Source: Hyphomicrobiales bacterium
GTDB lineage: Bacteria; Pseudomonadota; Alphaproteobacteria; Rhizobiales; Rhizobiaceae
Assembly: GCA_900469615.1 (NCBI GenBank)
Contig: UBYA01000014.1
Location: 333,313 to 397,312 of the forward strand
DNA length: 64,000 nucleotides
Direction of reading: 5' to 3'
This document shows, piece by piece, positions 1-9,326 of the stretch. The translations under genes and the position numbers were made by a program. The stretch's first letter is position 1; each line of letters opens with the position of its first letter. Below the pieces are notes generated by a model. The model made no database searches and was not told where the DNA came from. It saw nothing but the letters and a program-made list of their open reading frames with translations.

Positions 1-815
<815 letters not shown>

Positions 816-819
<4 letters not shown>

Positions 820-1970
820 CGGAACGTCTTCCTCGGATCGAAGGCGTCGCGCACGGCCTCGCCGATGAAAATCAGCAGCGACAGCATGATCGACATGGTG
901 AAGAAGGCCGAGAGCCCGAGCCAGGGAGCCTGAAGGTTGGATTTGCCCTGGGCGATCATTTCCCCCAGCGACGGCGAGCCGGGCGGCATGCCGAAGCCGA
1001 GGAAGTCGAGCGAGGTCAGGGTGGTGATCGAACCCGACAGGATGAAGGGCACGAAGGTCAGCGTCGCGACCATCGCATTCGGCAGGAGATGGCGATACAT
1101 GATGGTGCGGTTGTCGACGCCAAGCGCCCTGGCGGCACGGACATATTCGAAGTTGCGCGCCCGCAGGAATTCGGCGCGCACGACGCCGACGAGCCCCACC
1201 CAGGAAAACAGTAGCAGGATACCGAGCAGGATGAAGAAGCCGGGCGGCAGCACCGAGGCGATGATCAGCAGGATGTAAAGCACCGGCATCGACGACCAGA
1301 TCTCGATGAAGCGCTGCATCAAGAGGTCCGTCCATCCGCCGAAATAGCCCTGCACCGCGCCGGCGCAGACGCCGACGACAGCCGAGCAGATGGTGAGAAC
1401 GAGGCCGAACAGCACCGATATGCGGAAACCGTAGATCAGGCGGGCGAGCACGTCGCGAGCCTGATCGTCGGTGCCGAGCCAGTTGAAATTGCTCCAGTTG
1501 CAGTTCGGGTCGGCAACGCCACCGGCATAGCCCGAGCAGCGCTGTTCCCTGCTCATCGCCCAGAAGGGCGGGGTCGGCGCCGACATTCCCTGCGGCAGGT
1601 TGGAATTGGCGGTCTGGTAGGAATAGTGGATCGGCGGCCAGAGCATCCAGCCATTGGCATTGATCTCGTCCTGGATGTCCTGGGCGCGATAGTCCGTCTG
1701 CGCCAGAAAACCGCCGAACTTTTCCTCGGGATAATCGACGAAGATCGGCGTCAGGATTTCGCCCTTGTAGGAGACGAGGATCGGCCGGTCGTTGGCGATG
1801 AATTCGGCGCCGAGGGTGAGGACGAACAGGACCAGGAAGATCCAGAGCGACCAGTAGCCCCGGCGGTTTGCCTTGAAATTTTCCCAGCGGCGAATGTTGG
1901 TCGGCGAAAAGAGCCCCTTGCGCGGCGGCTTTACCGTCGCCGGAGGTGCCGGATGGCTGGCTGCGTCCAT
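816..1970 (-). CDS. yejE: Peptide/microcin C ABC transporter permease YejE
   Basis: Inner-membrane permease of the Yej system, 384 residues. The N-terminus (MDAASHPAPP) is cytoplasmic and is followed by a first membrane segment around residues 40-60, a long periplasmic stretch with aromatic and acidic residues, and a C-terminal BPD_transp_1 domain with several membrane spans and an EAA-type loop (GVDNRTIMYRHLLPNA). This is the usual DppC/YejE layout. I chose the ATG that overlaps the yejB stop (TGATG); an open frame continues upstream but there it is only a shadow of yejB. It is the third gene of yejABEF. Confidence 0.95.
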
Positions 1971-3061
1971 CACACGTCCCTCCGTTCGAAGTCGATGCGC
2001 GGATCGATCCAGGTGTAGATCAGGTCGGAAACGAGGCTGACGACGAGACCGAGCAGCGAGAAGATGAAAAGCGTCGCAAACACCACCGGATAATCGCGCT
2101 GGACCACGGAGAGGTAGCTCAGGCGCCCCAAACCATCGAGCGAGAAGATGTTCTCGATCAGGAGCGAACCGGTGAAGAAGGCGGAAATGAAGGCGCCGGG
2201 AAAACCGGCGATGACGATGAGCATGGCGTTGCGGAAGACATGGCCGTAGAGCACGCGCCGTTCGCTCAGGCCCTTGGCGCGGGCGGTGATGACATATTGC
2301 TTCTTGATTTCCTCGATGAAGGAATTCTTGGTGAGCAGCGTCGTGGTGGCGAAGGCGGCGAGCGACAGCGAAATCAGCGGCAGCACCAGATGCCAGAGAT
2401 AATCGAGGATCTTCTGCCACCAGTTGAGATCGGCGAAATTGTCCGAGACGAGGCCGCGCAGCGGGAACCAGTCGAAGAAGGAGCCGCCGGCGAACAGCAC
2501 GATCAGCATGATGCCGAACAGGAAGCTCGGGACGGCGTAGCCGATGATGATGATGCCCGATGTCCAGACATCGAAGGTCGATCCGTCCTGCACCGCCTTG
2601 CGGATGCCGAGCGGAATGGAAATGGCGTAGGAGAAGATCAGGATCCAGATGCCGAGCGAGATCGACACCGGCAGCTTCTGGGCGATGAGGTCGATGACCG
2701 TGGTGTTGCGGAAGAAGCTCTCGCCAAAATCGAAGCGGATATAGTTCCACATCATCTGGCCGAAGCGCTCGAGCGGCGGCTTGTCGAAGCCGAACTGCTT
2801 GTCGAGCTTGGCGATCAGCTCGGGATCGAGCCCCTGCGCGCCGCGATATTTCGAGCTGCTGTCATCGATGGACTGCTGGGCCAGCATGTCGGTGCCGCCC
2901 GACAGGCGGCCGGCGGCATTGTCGCCCTGCCCGGTCAGCTGCGCGATGACCTGCTCGACCGGGCCGCCCGGCGCAAACTGGACGATGGTGAAGGAAATGG
3001 CCATGATGCCGACGATGGTCGGGATCATCAGCAGGAGGCGTCGCAGGATATAGGCGCCCAT
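1970..3061 (-). CDS. yejB: Peptide/microcin C ABC transporter permease YejB
   Basis: DppB-type permease of 363 residues that pairs with YejE in the membrane. It starts MGAYILRRLLLMIPTIVGI, a typical first membrane span, and has the N-terminal FAPGGPVEQV motif seen in DppB/YejB proteins. A long periplasmic loop precedes the transport domain, whose EAA loop reads ARAKGLSERRVLYGHVFRNA. A 172-base gap separates it from yejA; the gene is otherwise collinear and its stop overlaps the yejE start. The length and order match the standard yej operon. Confidence 0.96.
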   Translation of the reverse strand: MGAYILRRLLLMIPTIVGIMAISFTIVQFAPGGPVEQVIAQLTGQGDNAAGRLSGGTDMLAQQSIDDSSSKYRGAQGLDPELIAKLDKQFGFDKPPLERFGQMMWNYIRFDFGESFFRNTTVIDLIAQKLPVSISLGIWILIFSYAISIPLGIRKAVQDGSTFDVWTSGIIIIGYAVPSFLFGIMLIVLFAGGSFFDWFPLRGLVSDNFADLNWWQKILDYLWHLVLPLISLSLAAFATTTLLTKNSFIEEIKKQYVITARAKGLSERRVLYGHVFRNAMLIVIAGFPGAFISAFFTGSLLIENIFSLDGLGRLSYLSVVQRDYPVVFATLFIFSLLGLVVSLVSDLIYTWIDPRIDFERRDV

Positions 3062-3233
3062 CAGCCAGCCGCTCCCCCGAAGAGGGATATCGTCCGCTTC
3101 GCCTCAATTCGTCCGTCGATCAAATCACATTCCCTTCCGCCGGATGCAGGCCGGCGCAGTCATATCAGCTTGAAACTATCCGAATCAGCCCTTGAGCATT
3201 TGGAGCCAGCAGGCCCCTTATTGCAAGAGAGGC

Positions 3234-5087
3234 TCACTTTGCGGCGCTTTTCGACCACCAGACATCGGGGAAGCCGATGGAGTATTTGGGCAGTTCCGCC
3301 GGATGCTCGAACTTGTCCCAATAGGCGATATGGAAGCTGGTCGTGTAAAAGAGCGGCACGACGTAGTGATGCGCCAGCAGGACACGGTCGAGGGCCTTTG
3401 CGGTCGCATCCTTTTCAGTGACGTCCTTGGCGAAGATGACCTTCTTGATGAGGGCATCGACGCCGGGATCGGAAATTCCGCCGTAGTTGCGCGAGCCCTG
3501 GCGATTGGCCGAAGCGGAGCCCCAGAAATCGATCTGCTCATTGCCGGGATTGAGCGACTGGGCCCATACGGTCCAGATCATGTCATAGTCGAAACTGCGG
3601 ATGCGATTGATGTATTGCGATGAATCAACCGTGCGTACGGTGGCGTTGATGCCGATCTTCTTCAGGCTCTGCGTGTAGGGTAGCACCCATTTTTCCACAA
3701 AGGGGCTGCCGAGCAGGATTTCGAAGGAGAAAGGCTGGCCCGTCTGGACATTCACCATCTGATTGCCCTTCAGCACGTAGCCCGCCTGCTTGAACAGATC
3801 GAGCGCCTTGCGCAGGTTGTCGCGGGCCTTCTGCGGATTGCCGCCGACGGGATTGGTGTAGGGCGCAGTGAAGACGTCGGCCGGAACCTTGTCCTTCACC
3901 TCGTTCAGAACGTTCAGTTCCTCACCCTGCGGCAGGCCGGACGATGCGAGCTTGGTGCCGAAAAAGTAGCTGTTGATGCGGCTGTATTGATTGAAGGCGA
4001 TGGTGCGGTTGAGCTCCTCGAAATCGAAGGCATAGTTCAGCGCCTCACGAACGCGCTCGTCCTTGAACTGATCGCGGCGCATGTTCGGCACCAGGGCCTG
4101 CATGACACCGGCAGCGCGCAGCGGATTGGGCACTTCCTCGCGCTTGATGCGCCCGTCCTTTGCGGCCGGGAAATCATAGCCGGTCACCCAGCGGCTTGCG
4201 ACATTATCCTGCCAATAGTCGATGGTGCCGCCGCGAAAGGCCTCGAACTCCACATCATTGTCGGCGAAATAGGTATAGGAAATCGCCCTGAAATTGTTCT
4301 CGCCGACATTGACGGGCAGGTCCTTGCCCCAATAGTCGTCGCGCAATTCGTAACGGATGGTGGAGCCGGGCGAGACCGAAACGATCTTGTAGGGCCCCGA
4401 ACCCATGACAGGCTCAAGCGTGGTACGGGAGATATCGCGCGGCTTGCCATCCGGTCCCGTGCCCTCCCACCAATGCTTCGGCACGATCGGGAACTGGCCG
4501 AGAATGGAAGGCAGCTCGCGATTGTTCTTCTCGTCGAAAGTGAAGGTCACGTCGCGATCGCCGGTCTTTTCGGCGCGCGTTACGTGGCTGTAGTAGCTGG
4601 TGAAGAGCGGATTGAGCTCCTTCGCCTTGTCGAAGCTAAAGACGACATCTTCGGGCGTCACCGGCTGTCCGTCGGCCCATTTGGCCTCGGGCCTCAGGCG
4701 GAAGGTCGCACTGGAAATATCGTCTGGATAGGAAACGCCCTCCGCAAGCAGCCCGTAGGAGGAAGAAACCTCGTCATCCGCCGATTTCAGCAGGCTGTCG
4801 AAGACCAGGCCGGAGCCGAGGGAAGCGATGCCAGCCACCGGATTTCCCTTGAACAAGATCGGATTGAGGGTATCGAACGTGCCACTGGCCGACAGCTTCA
4901 CCTCGCCGCCTTTCGGCGCGTCGGGGTTGACGTAGTCGAAATGCTTGAAGCCCGGCTGGTATTTGAGATCGCCGAGAATGGCGGTGCCGATGCGGAATTG
5001 AGGCTCCTCGGCCTTGGAGGATACCGGCATTGCCAGCAGGCAAAAAAGAGAAACGACCAAGCCTGCTTTCAACCGCGACACTGCCAT
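3234..5087 (-). CDS. yejA: Peptide/microcin C ABC transporter substrate-binding protein YejA
   Basis: Periplasmic solute-binding protein (SBP_bac_5 family) of 617 residues that delivers the ligand to YejB/YejE. It has a clear Sec signal peptide (MAVSRLKAGLVVSLFCLLAM, cleavage probably after SSKA). The mature part has SBP_bac_5 features such as DTLNPILFKGNP, FRLRPEAKWADGQPVTPEDV and a C-terminal half with FDYDMIWTVW. The length of about 600 fits YejA rather than the shorter OppA/DppA proteins. It is first in the operon. The ribosome-binding region reads GGGAGA, which could pair with the UCUCC loop of the AbcR-like RNA at 30136-30260; that is inference only. Confidence 0.95.
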   Translation of the reverse strand: MAVSRLKAGLVVSLFCLLAMPVSSKAEEPQFRIGTAILGDLKYQPGFKHFDYVNPDAPKGGEVKLSASGTFDTLNPILFKGNPVAGIASLGSGLVFDSLLKSADDEVSSSYGLLAEGVSYPDDISSATFRLRPEAKWADGQPVTPEDVVFSFDKAKELNPLFTSYYSHVTRAEKTGDRDVTFTFDEKNNRELPSILGQFPIVPKHWWEGTGPDGKPRDISRTTLEPVMGSGPYKIVSVSPGSTIRYELRDDYWGKDLPVNVGENNFRAISYTYFADNDVEFEAFRGGTIDYWQDNVASRWVTGYDFPAAKDGRIKREEVPNPLRAAGVMQALVPNMRRDQFKDERVREALNYAFDFEELNRTIAFNQYSRINSYFFGTKLASSGLPQGEELNVLNEVKDKVPADVFTAPYTNPVGGNPQKARDNLRKALDLFKQAGYVLKGNQMVNVQTGQPFSFEILLGSPFVEKWVLPYTQSLKKIGINATVRTVDSSQYINRIRSFDYDMIWTVWAQSLNPGNEQIDFWGSASANRQGSRNYGGISDPGVDALIKKVIFAKDVTEKDATAKALDRVLLAHHYVVPLFYTTSFHIAYWDKFEHPAELPKYSIGFPDVWWSKSAAK

Positions 5088-5196
5088 TCATGATCTCCCG
5101 ATGATTTCTTGAGAATCAGCATAAGGCAAATGAGGGCAAAAAGCAGGACGCCACAGCTTGCCTCTTTGCAAAGATGCCAAAGCGCGGCTTCGGAAA

Positions 5197-5832
5197 TCAG
5201 CCTGTCGCCGCGGCGTCTTCCAGGCGCTTGCGCAGCATGAGGCGCAATTCGCCGACGACGCGATGATCCTCGGCGGCATCCGGCTCGCTGGTCACGACGA
5301 CGGCGATGCGCAACAGTTCGAGCACGATGCCCGACATCAGCGCGATATCGTCCGAAATCGGCGGCCGCGCCTGCCGCAGGACACCGGCGATCAGTTCCTT
5401 CAGCTGCGCTCGCGAGCGCAGCTTGCGCTCCCTGGGAATATCGCGCCGCCCGGCAAGCACCGCAAATTCGGGAAACTCCTCCATGAACGCACTCAATGCA
5501 TCGAAAATGGCTTCGCCGCTGTCGGCCGCGGAGAGACCGGCGCTCCGTTCCCCCATGTCGCGAAGCCCAGCCTTCAGCCGCTCCAGGCGATCGACATGCA
5601 GCGCCTCGGCAAGCAAGGGCTTGGTCGGAAAGAACTGATAGAGCGAGCCGATGGAGGAATTTGCCTCCGCGGCAATCTCGGTCATCGTCGCGGCGTCGTA
5701 GCCTTTCCGCGCAAAAACCTTTGCCGCGGCTTCCAATAGAACGGCGACGCGATCATGGCCGCGCTGCCGCTTCGGGACACGCGTCTTCAATTCTTCACTT
5801 GATTTTTGTGAGGATTCCCTCATATTTTTCAT
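5197..5832 (-). CDS. TetR/AcrR family transcriptional regulator
   Basis: One-component DNA-binding repressor of about 211 residues. The N-terminal helix-turn-helix covers roughly residues 25-70 and reads VLLEAAAKVFARKGYDAATM, then TEIAAEANSSIGSLYQFFPTK, the canonical TetR recognition region. The C-terminal ligand-binding domain is unspecific. Two ATGs nine bases apart (MKNM-RESS) are possible starts; the frame remains open upstream but the divergent gene and operators lie there. It is divergently transcribed from the isochorismatase-fold gene, which it most likely represses, along with itself. The inducer is unknown. Confidence 0.88.
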   Translation of the reverse strand: MKNMRESSQKSSEELKTRVPKRQRGHDRVAVLLEAAAKVFARKGYDAATMTEIAAEANSSIGSLYQFFPTKPLLAEALHVDRLERLKAGLRDMGERSAGLSAADSGEAIFDALSAFMEEFPEFAVLAGRRDIPRERKLRSRAQLKELIAGVLRQARPPISDDIALMSGIVLELLRIAVVVTSEPDAAEDHRVVGELRLMLRKRLEDAAATG

Positions 5833-5847
5833 TGCGAGGATATCCTC
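5809..5847. promoter_or_regulatory. Two palindromic operator candidates for the TetR regulator
   Basis: Two related palindromes lie over the start of the TetR gene and its divergent promoter region. The first, TGAGGATTCCCTCA (5809-5822), is imperfect in the centre. The second contains the perfect palindrome GAGGATATCCTC (5836-5847). Both fit a consensus TGAGGATATCCTCA, with centres about 26 bases apart. Placement between divergent genes is typical for TetR autoregulation. Binding is inferred. Confidence 0.65.
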
Positions 5848-5868
5848 ATATTTCTCCCGGAGCCCCAG

Positions 5869-6438
5869 ATGCCACTCTACGATCCCAAAACCACCGCCCT
5901 CGTTTCCATCGACCTGCAGGGCCTCGTTCTCGGCCGGCCACTCGCGCCCTACTCCGGCCAGCAGATCGTTGCCAACACGGTCGCCATCGCGAACAGGCTG
6001 AAGGCCGATGGCGGAACGACCGTTTTCGTGACGGTCGGATTTTCCCCGGACTATGCCGATGCTGTCAATCAGCCGATCGACGAAACCTTCACGCTTCCCC
6101 CGGGAGGTTTGCCGCCGGCCGCGCTCGCCGCACCCGCCGAAATGGCGGCGCTGACGCCTGACATCGCCATCGTCAAGCGCCAATGGAGCGCCTTCTATGG
6201 CACGGAACTCGATCTGCAGCTTCGCCGCCGCGGCATCAGGACGCTGATCCTGACCGGCGTCGCCACCAATTTCGGCGTCGAATCGACCGTGCGCGATGCC
6301 TACGCCGCGAATTATGCCGTCATAGTCGCCGAAGACGCGGTAACGACCTTCTCGCAGGAGATGCAGGATTTCTCCTGTACGAAGGTGCTGCCGCGGCTGT
6401 CGCGCATCCGCAAGACCGCGGAGATTCTGGCGAATTGA
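5869..6438 (+). CDS. Isochorismatase-fold hydrolase lacking the catalytic cysteine
   Basis: A 189-residue cysteine-hydrolase/isochorismatase fold protein. The catalytic-triad Asp (D15 in VSIDLQG) and Lys (K103 in IVKRQWSAF) are present. The third position, usually Cys in GVATxxCV, is Gly136 (GVATNFGVEST). Isochorismatases such as EntB and PhzD, which cleave a vinyl ether, also have Gly at that place, whereas amidases of the superfamily need the Cys. The reaction is therefore unlikely to be Cys-dependent amide hydrolysis; the substrate is unknown. The gene is divergent from the TetR regulator and probably controlled by it. Confidence 0.85.
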   Translation: MPLYDPKTTALVSIDLQGLVLGRPLAPYSGQQIVANTVAIANRLKADGGTTVFVTVGFSPDYADAVNQPIDETFTLPPGGLPPAALAAPAEMAALTPDIAIVKRQWSAFYGTELDLQLRRRGIRTLILTGVATNFGVESTVRDAYAANYAVIVAEDAVTTFSQEMQDFSCTKVLPRLSRIRKTAEILAN

Positions 6439-6579
6439 TCGGCCCGGAACGCCTTGTTATGCCAGGGAGGCGGCCGCTCGTCGGCCATCTGTGATTGCCG
6501 CGGATTAACTTTCATCTCTTTTCAGGATAATCTCGCCGCAAATCACTTCGGCATCAGTCGACCGCTTTCCAGGATATGC

Positions 6580-7614
6580 ATGGCTTCAATTCCGGCTCGC
6601 GCCTTTCGAACGATCGGCAAATTTTCCCTCGCTACAATGATCGGGATGGGTCTTGTCGCCGGCGATGCCCTGGCGCAGCAGGCCACGCCCTCGCCCGGAA
6701 GCGCCAAGGCGATGTTCGGCGCCGTGACGCTGCCGACGCAGGGACCGCCGCAATCGATCGGCTTCTATGCCAAGGGCTGCCTTGCAGGCGCCGTCGCGCT
6801 GCCCGCCGACGGCCCGACCTGGCAGGCCATGCGGCTGTCGCGCAACCGCCGCTGGGGACGGCCGGAGACGATCGGCCTGCTGGAGCGCCTCTCGCGCGAT
6901 GCGGCCAGGAACGACGGCTGGCCTGGCCTGCTCGTCGGCGACATCTCGCAGCCGCGCGGCGGCCCGATGTTCAACGGCCACGCCTCGCACCAGATCGGCC
7001 TCGACGCCGACATCTGGCTGACGCCGATGCCGCGGCACAGGATGACGGCCGAGGAGCGCGAAGCCCTGCCCTTCACCACGATGCTGGCGAAAGACAGGTT
7101 CCTGACGATCAACGACAAGGTCTGGACGCCGGCACACGCCCGCCTGCTGATGCGCGCCGCCAGCTATCCGGAGGTCGAGCGCATTTTTGTGAACCCGGCG
7201 ATCAAGAAGAAGATGTGCGACACATGGACAGGGGACCGCACCAACCTCGGCAAGTTGCGGCCGGAATACGGCCATGACTCGCATTTCCATATCCGCATCC
7301 GCTGCCCGGCCGGCTCGGTCGGCTGCACCCCGCAGGCACCCGTTGCCGCCGGCGACGGGTGCGACAAGACGCTTGCCTGGTGGTTCGGTCCCGAGCCCTG
7401 GGCAAAACCGAAGCCCAGCACGAAGCCGCCGGTCAAGCCGCGCGAGGTCATGGTTTCCGATTTGCCGAAGACCTGCCAGGCCGTGCTGGCAGCACCGCCG
7501 GTCGCTTCCGCCCGCGCCGCCACCTTCGGCGCCAGGGATGCCGGCCCGACGGTGGAAACGGATGCGATGCCTGCCTCCGGCAATACGCCACCTAGCCGAA
7601 TCCCGCAGCAGTGA
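6580..7614 (+). CDS. mepA: Penicillin-insensitive murein endopeptidase MepA
   Basis: Periplasmic zinc peptidase (M74 family) that cuts D-alanyl-meso-diaminopimelyl cross-links in peptidoglycan. The 344-residue form starts MASIPARAF and has a signal peptide ending near DALA-QQ. Zinc-ligand motifs are HASHQIGLDADIW and GHDSHFHIRI, as in the E. coli enzyme. The C-terminus carries a Pro/Lys-rich tail (KPKPSTKPPVKPRE) and about 60 low-complexity residues beyond the catalytic domain. The frame is open for 42 codons upstream, but those contain no signal peptide, so I chose the internal ATG. It appears to be a single-gene unit. Confidence 0.93.
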   Translation: MASIPARAFRTIGKFSLATMIGMGLVAGDALAQQATPSPGSAKAMFGAVTLPTQGPPQSIGFYAKGCLAGAVALPADGPTWQAMRLSRNRRWGRPETIGLLERLSRDAARNDGWPGLLVGDISQPRGGPMFNGHASHQIGLDADIWLTPMPRHRMTAEEREALPFTTMLAKDRFLTINDKVWTPAHARLLMRAASYPEVERIFVNPAIKKKMCDTWTGDRTNLGKLRPEYGHDSHFHIRIRCPAGSVGCTPQAPVAAGDGCDKTLAWWFGPEPWAKPKPSTKPPVKPREVMVSDLPKTCQAVLAAPPVASARAATFGARDAGPTVETDAMPASGNTPPSRIPQQ

Positions 7615-7714
7615 AGCCGTAATCCGCCGTTGCCGGGGGTGTCTTTCAAAACAGGTCCCCTTGGTATAGAAGGCGAATAAATCGATTGAAAATTGTGGGC
7701 GGAGCAAGGATTTC

Positions 7715-8095
7715 ATGGCCGGCAGCAAATGCATCGCGCTGATCGCGCACGATCAGAAAAAAGACGCGATGGCGGAATTTGCGCGACGCAACCAGGCAGC
7801 CCTTGCCGGCTGGCATATCGTCGCGACCGGCACGACGGGCGGCCGGGTGCTCGATGCCTGCCCCGATCTGAAAGTGACCCGCCTGAAAAGCGGGCCGCTC
7901 GGCGGCGACCAGCAGATCGGCGCCCTGATCGCCACCGGCGAGATCGACATGCTCATCTTCTTCATCGATCCCCTCACCCCCCTGCCGCACGATGTCGACG
8001 TAAAGGCATTGACGCGGCTTGCCGTTGTCTACGACATTCCGATGGCGCTCAACGAATCCACCGCCGAGCGGCTGATCAAAACACTGAACCTTTAG
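7715..8095 (+). CDS. mgsA: Methylglyoxal synthase
   Basis: Converts dihydroxyacetone phosphate to methylglyoxal and phosphate, a bypass of lower glycolysis when phosphate is limiting. The 126-residue length is normal for cytosolic hexameric MgsA. Visible motifs are ALIAHDQKK at the N-terminus, the phosphate-binding TGTTG, KSGPLGGDQQIGA with the catalytic Asp, and DPLTPLPHDVDVKAL with the conserved His and Asp. It lies 34 bases upstream of glk, so the two sugar-phosphate genes are probably cotranscribed. Confidence 0.96.
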   Translation: MAGSKCIALIAHDQKKDAMAEFARRNQAALAGWHIVATGTTGGRVLDACPDLKVTRLKSGPLGGDQQIGALIATGEIDMLIFFIDPLTPLPHDVDVKALTRLAVVYDIPMALNESTAERLIKTLNL

Positions 8096-8129
8096 TCCGC
8101 CTTGCCGGCGGCAGACCACGGACCTGGCC

Positions 8130-9152
8130 ATGCCTGAGCTCAATCACAGCGATGCCCCCCTGCCTTTTCCCATCCTGATCGGCGATATCGGCGGCACCAA
8201 TGCGCGTTTCTCGATCCTTGCCGACGCGGACTCCGAGCAGGAGCATTTTCCGGTCGTGCAGACGGCGAATTTCGAGACGATCGACGATGCGATCAAGCTG
8301 ACGCTCGAGAAGAGCAAGGTGCGGCCGCGCGCGGCGATCCTTGCCATGGCCGGGCCCGTGCGGGGCGATGAAATTCCGCTGACCAATTGCGACTGGGTGA
8401 TCCGTCCGAAAACGATGATCGCCAATCTCGGCATCGAGGACGTGCTCGTCATCAACGATTTCGAGGCGCAGGCTCTGGCGATCGCCGAGATTGCCGACGA
8501 ACATCGCGAAACCATCGGTGAAACGTCCGGCAACACGACCGCTTCGCGCGCCGTTCTCGGACCGGGCACCGGCCTTGGCGTCGCCGGCCTCGTCCATGCA
8601 CAGCATCAATGGATACCCGTGCCCGGCGAAGGCGGCCATATCGACCTCGGGCCGCGCTCGGAACGCGACCTGCAGATCTGGCCGCATCTGGAACCCATCG
8701 AAGGCCGCATCTCGGCCGAGCAGGTCATCTGCGGCCGCGGCCTGCAGAACCTCTATCACGCCATCTGCGCCGTCGATGGTGTCGAGCCGAGCCTGAAGGA
8801 GCCGGCTGACATCACCACCCACGCGCTTGCCGGCACCAATGCGCAGGCCGAGGAGACCCTGACGCTGTTCGTCACCTATCTGGGTCGTGTCGCCGGCGAT
8901 ATAGCGATGATTTTCATGGCGCGCGGCGGCGTCTATCTTTCCGGCGGCATCCCGCAGAAAATCCTGCCGGCGCTGCAAAAGCCGGAATTTCGCGCCGCTT
9001 TCGAGGACAAGGCGCCGCATACCGAAATGATGAGGACGATCCCGACGCATGTGGTGACGCATCCGCTGGCCGCCCTTTCCGGCCTTGCGACCTATGCCCG
9101 CAAGCCGGCGAGCTTCGGCCTTGCGACGGACGGCCGCCGCTGGCGGCGTTAA
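8130..9152 (+). CDS. glk: Glucokinase
   Basis: Phosphorylates glucose with ATP to glucose 6-phosphate in the cytoplasm. The 340-residue protein has the ASKHA phosphate-1 motif (DIGGTNARF), the sugar-contacting VINDFEAQAL, the GPGTGLGVAGL adenosine region and the GEGGHIDLGP motif of bacterial Glk. It starts MPELNHSDAPLPFPILIGD. It follows mgsA closely and is followed by a terminator-like hairpin. Confidence 0.96.
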   Translation: MPELNHSDAPLPFPILIGDIGGTNARFSILADADSEQEHFPVVQTANFETIDDAIKLTLEKSKVRPRAAILAMAGPVRGDEIPLTNCDWVIRPKTMIANLGIEDVLVINDFEAQALAIAEIADEHRETIGETSGNTTASRAVLGPGTGLGVAGLVHAQHQWIPVPGEGGHIDLGPRSERDLQIWPHLEPIEGRISAEQVICGRGLQNLYHAICAVDGVEPSLKEPADITTHALAGTNAQAEETLTLFVTYLGRVAGDIAMIFMARGGVYLSGGIPQKILPALQKPEFRAAFEDKAPHTEMMRTIPTHVVTHPLAALSGLATYARKPASFGLATDGRRWRR

Positions 9153-9174
9153 CCCCTCGCCAAACAATCGATGG

Positions 9175-9207
9175 CGCGCCGAAACATGCGGCGCGTCAAG
9201 CCTTTTT
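9175..9207 (+). terminator. Terminator-like hairpin after glk
   Basis: Stem CGCGCCG / CGGCGCG with a seven-base loop, followed eight bases later by a run of five T. The spacing between stem and T-run is longer than in a perfect intrinsic terminator, so efficiency is uncertain. Confidence 0.5.
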
Positions 9208-9326
9208 GAATGCGCCGCCTTCCTCTATAGTGGACCCGGCTCCGTGATCGGCCTTAACCAGTGCGGCAGGCCATCCCTAGCCAAAGCCGCGCTAACTCTT
9301 TATAGAGCCGCGAAAGCACGCAGCAC

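Noticed and set aside
1946..3421. A 491-codon plus-strand frame opposite yejB
   Set aside because: Antisense shadow of a conserved permease, low-complexity charged sequence and no ribosome site.
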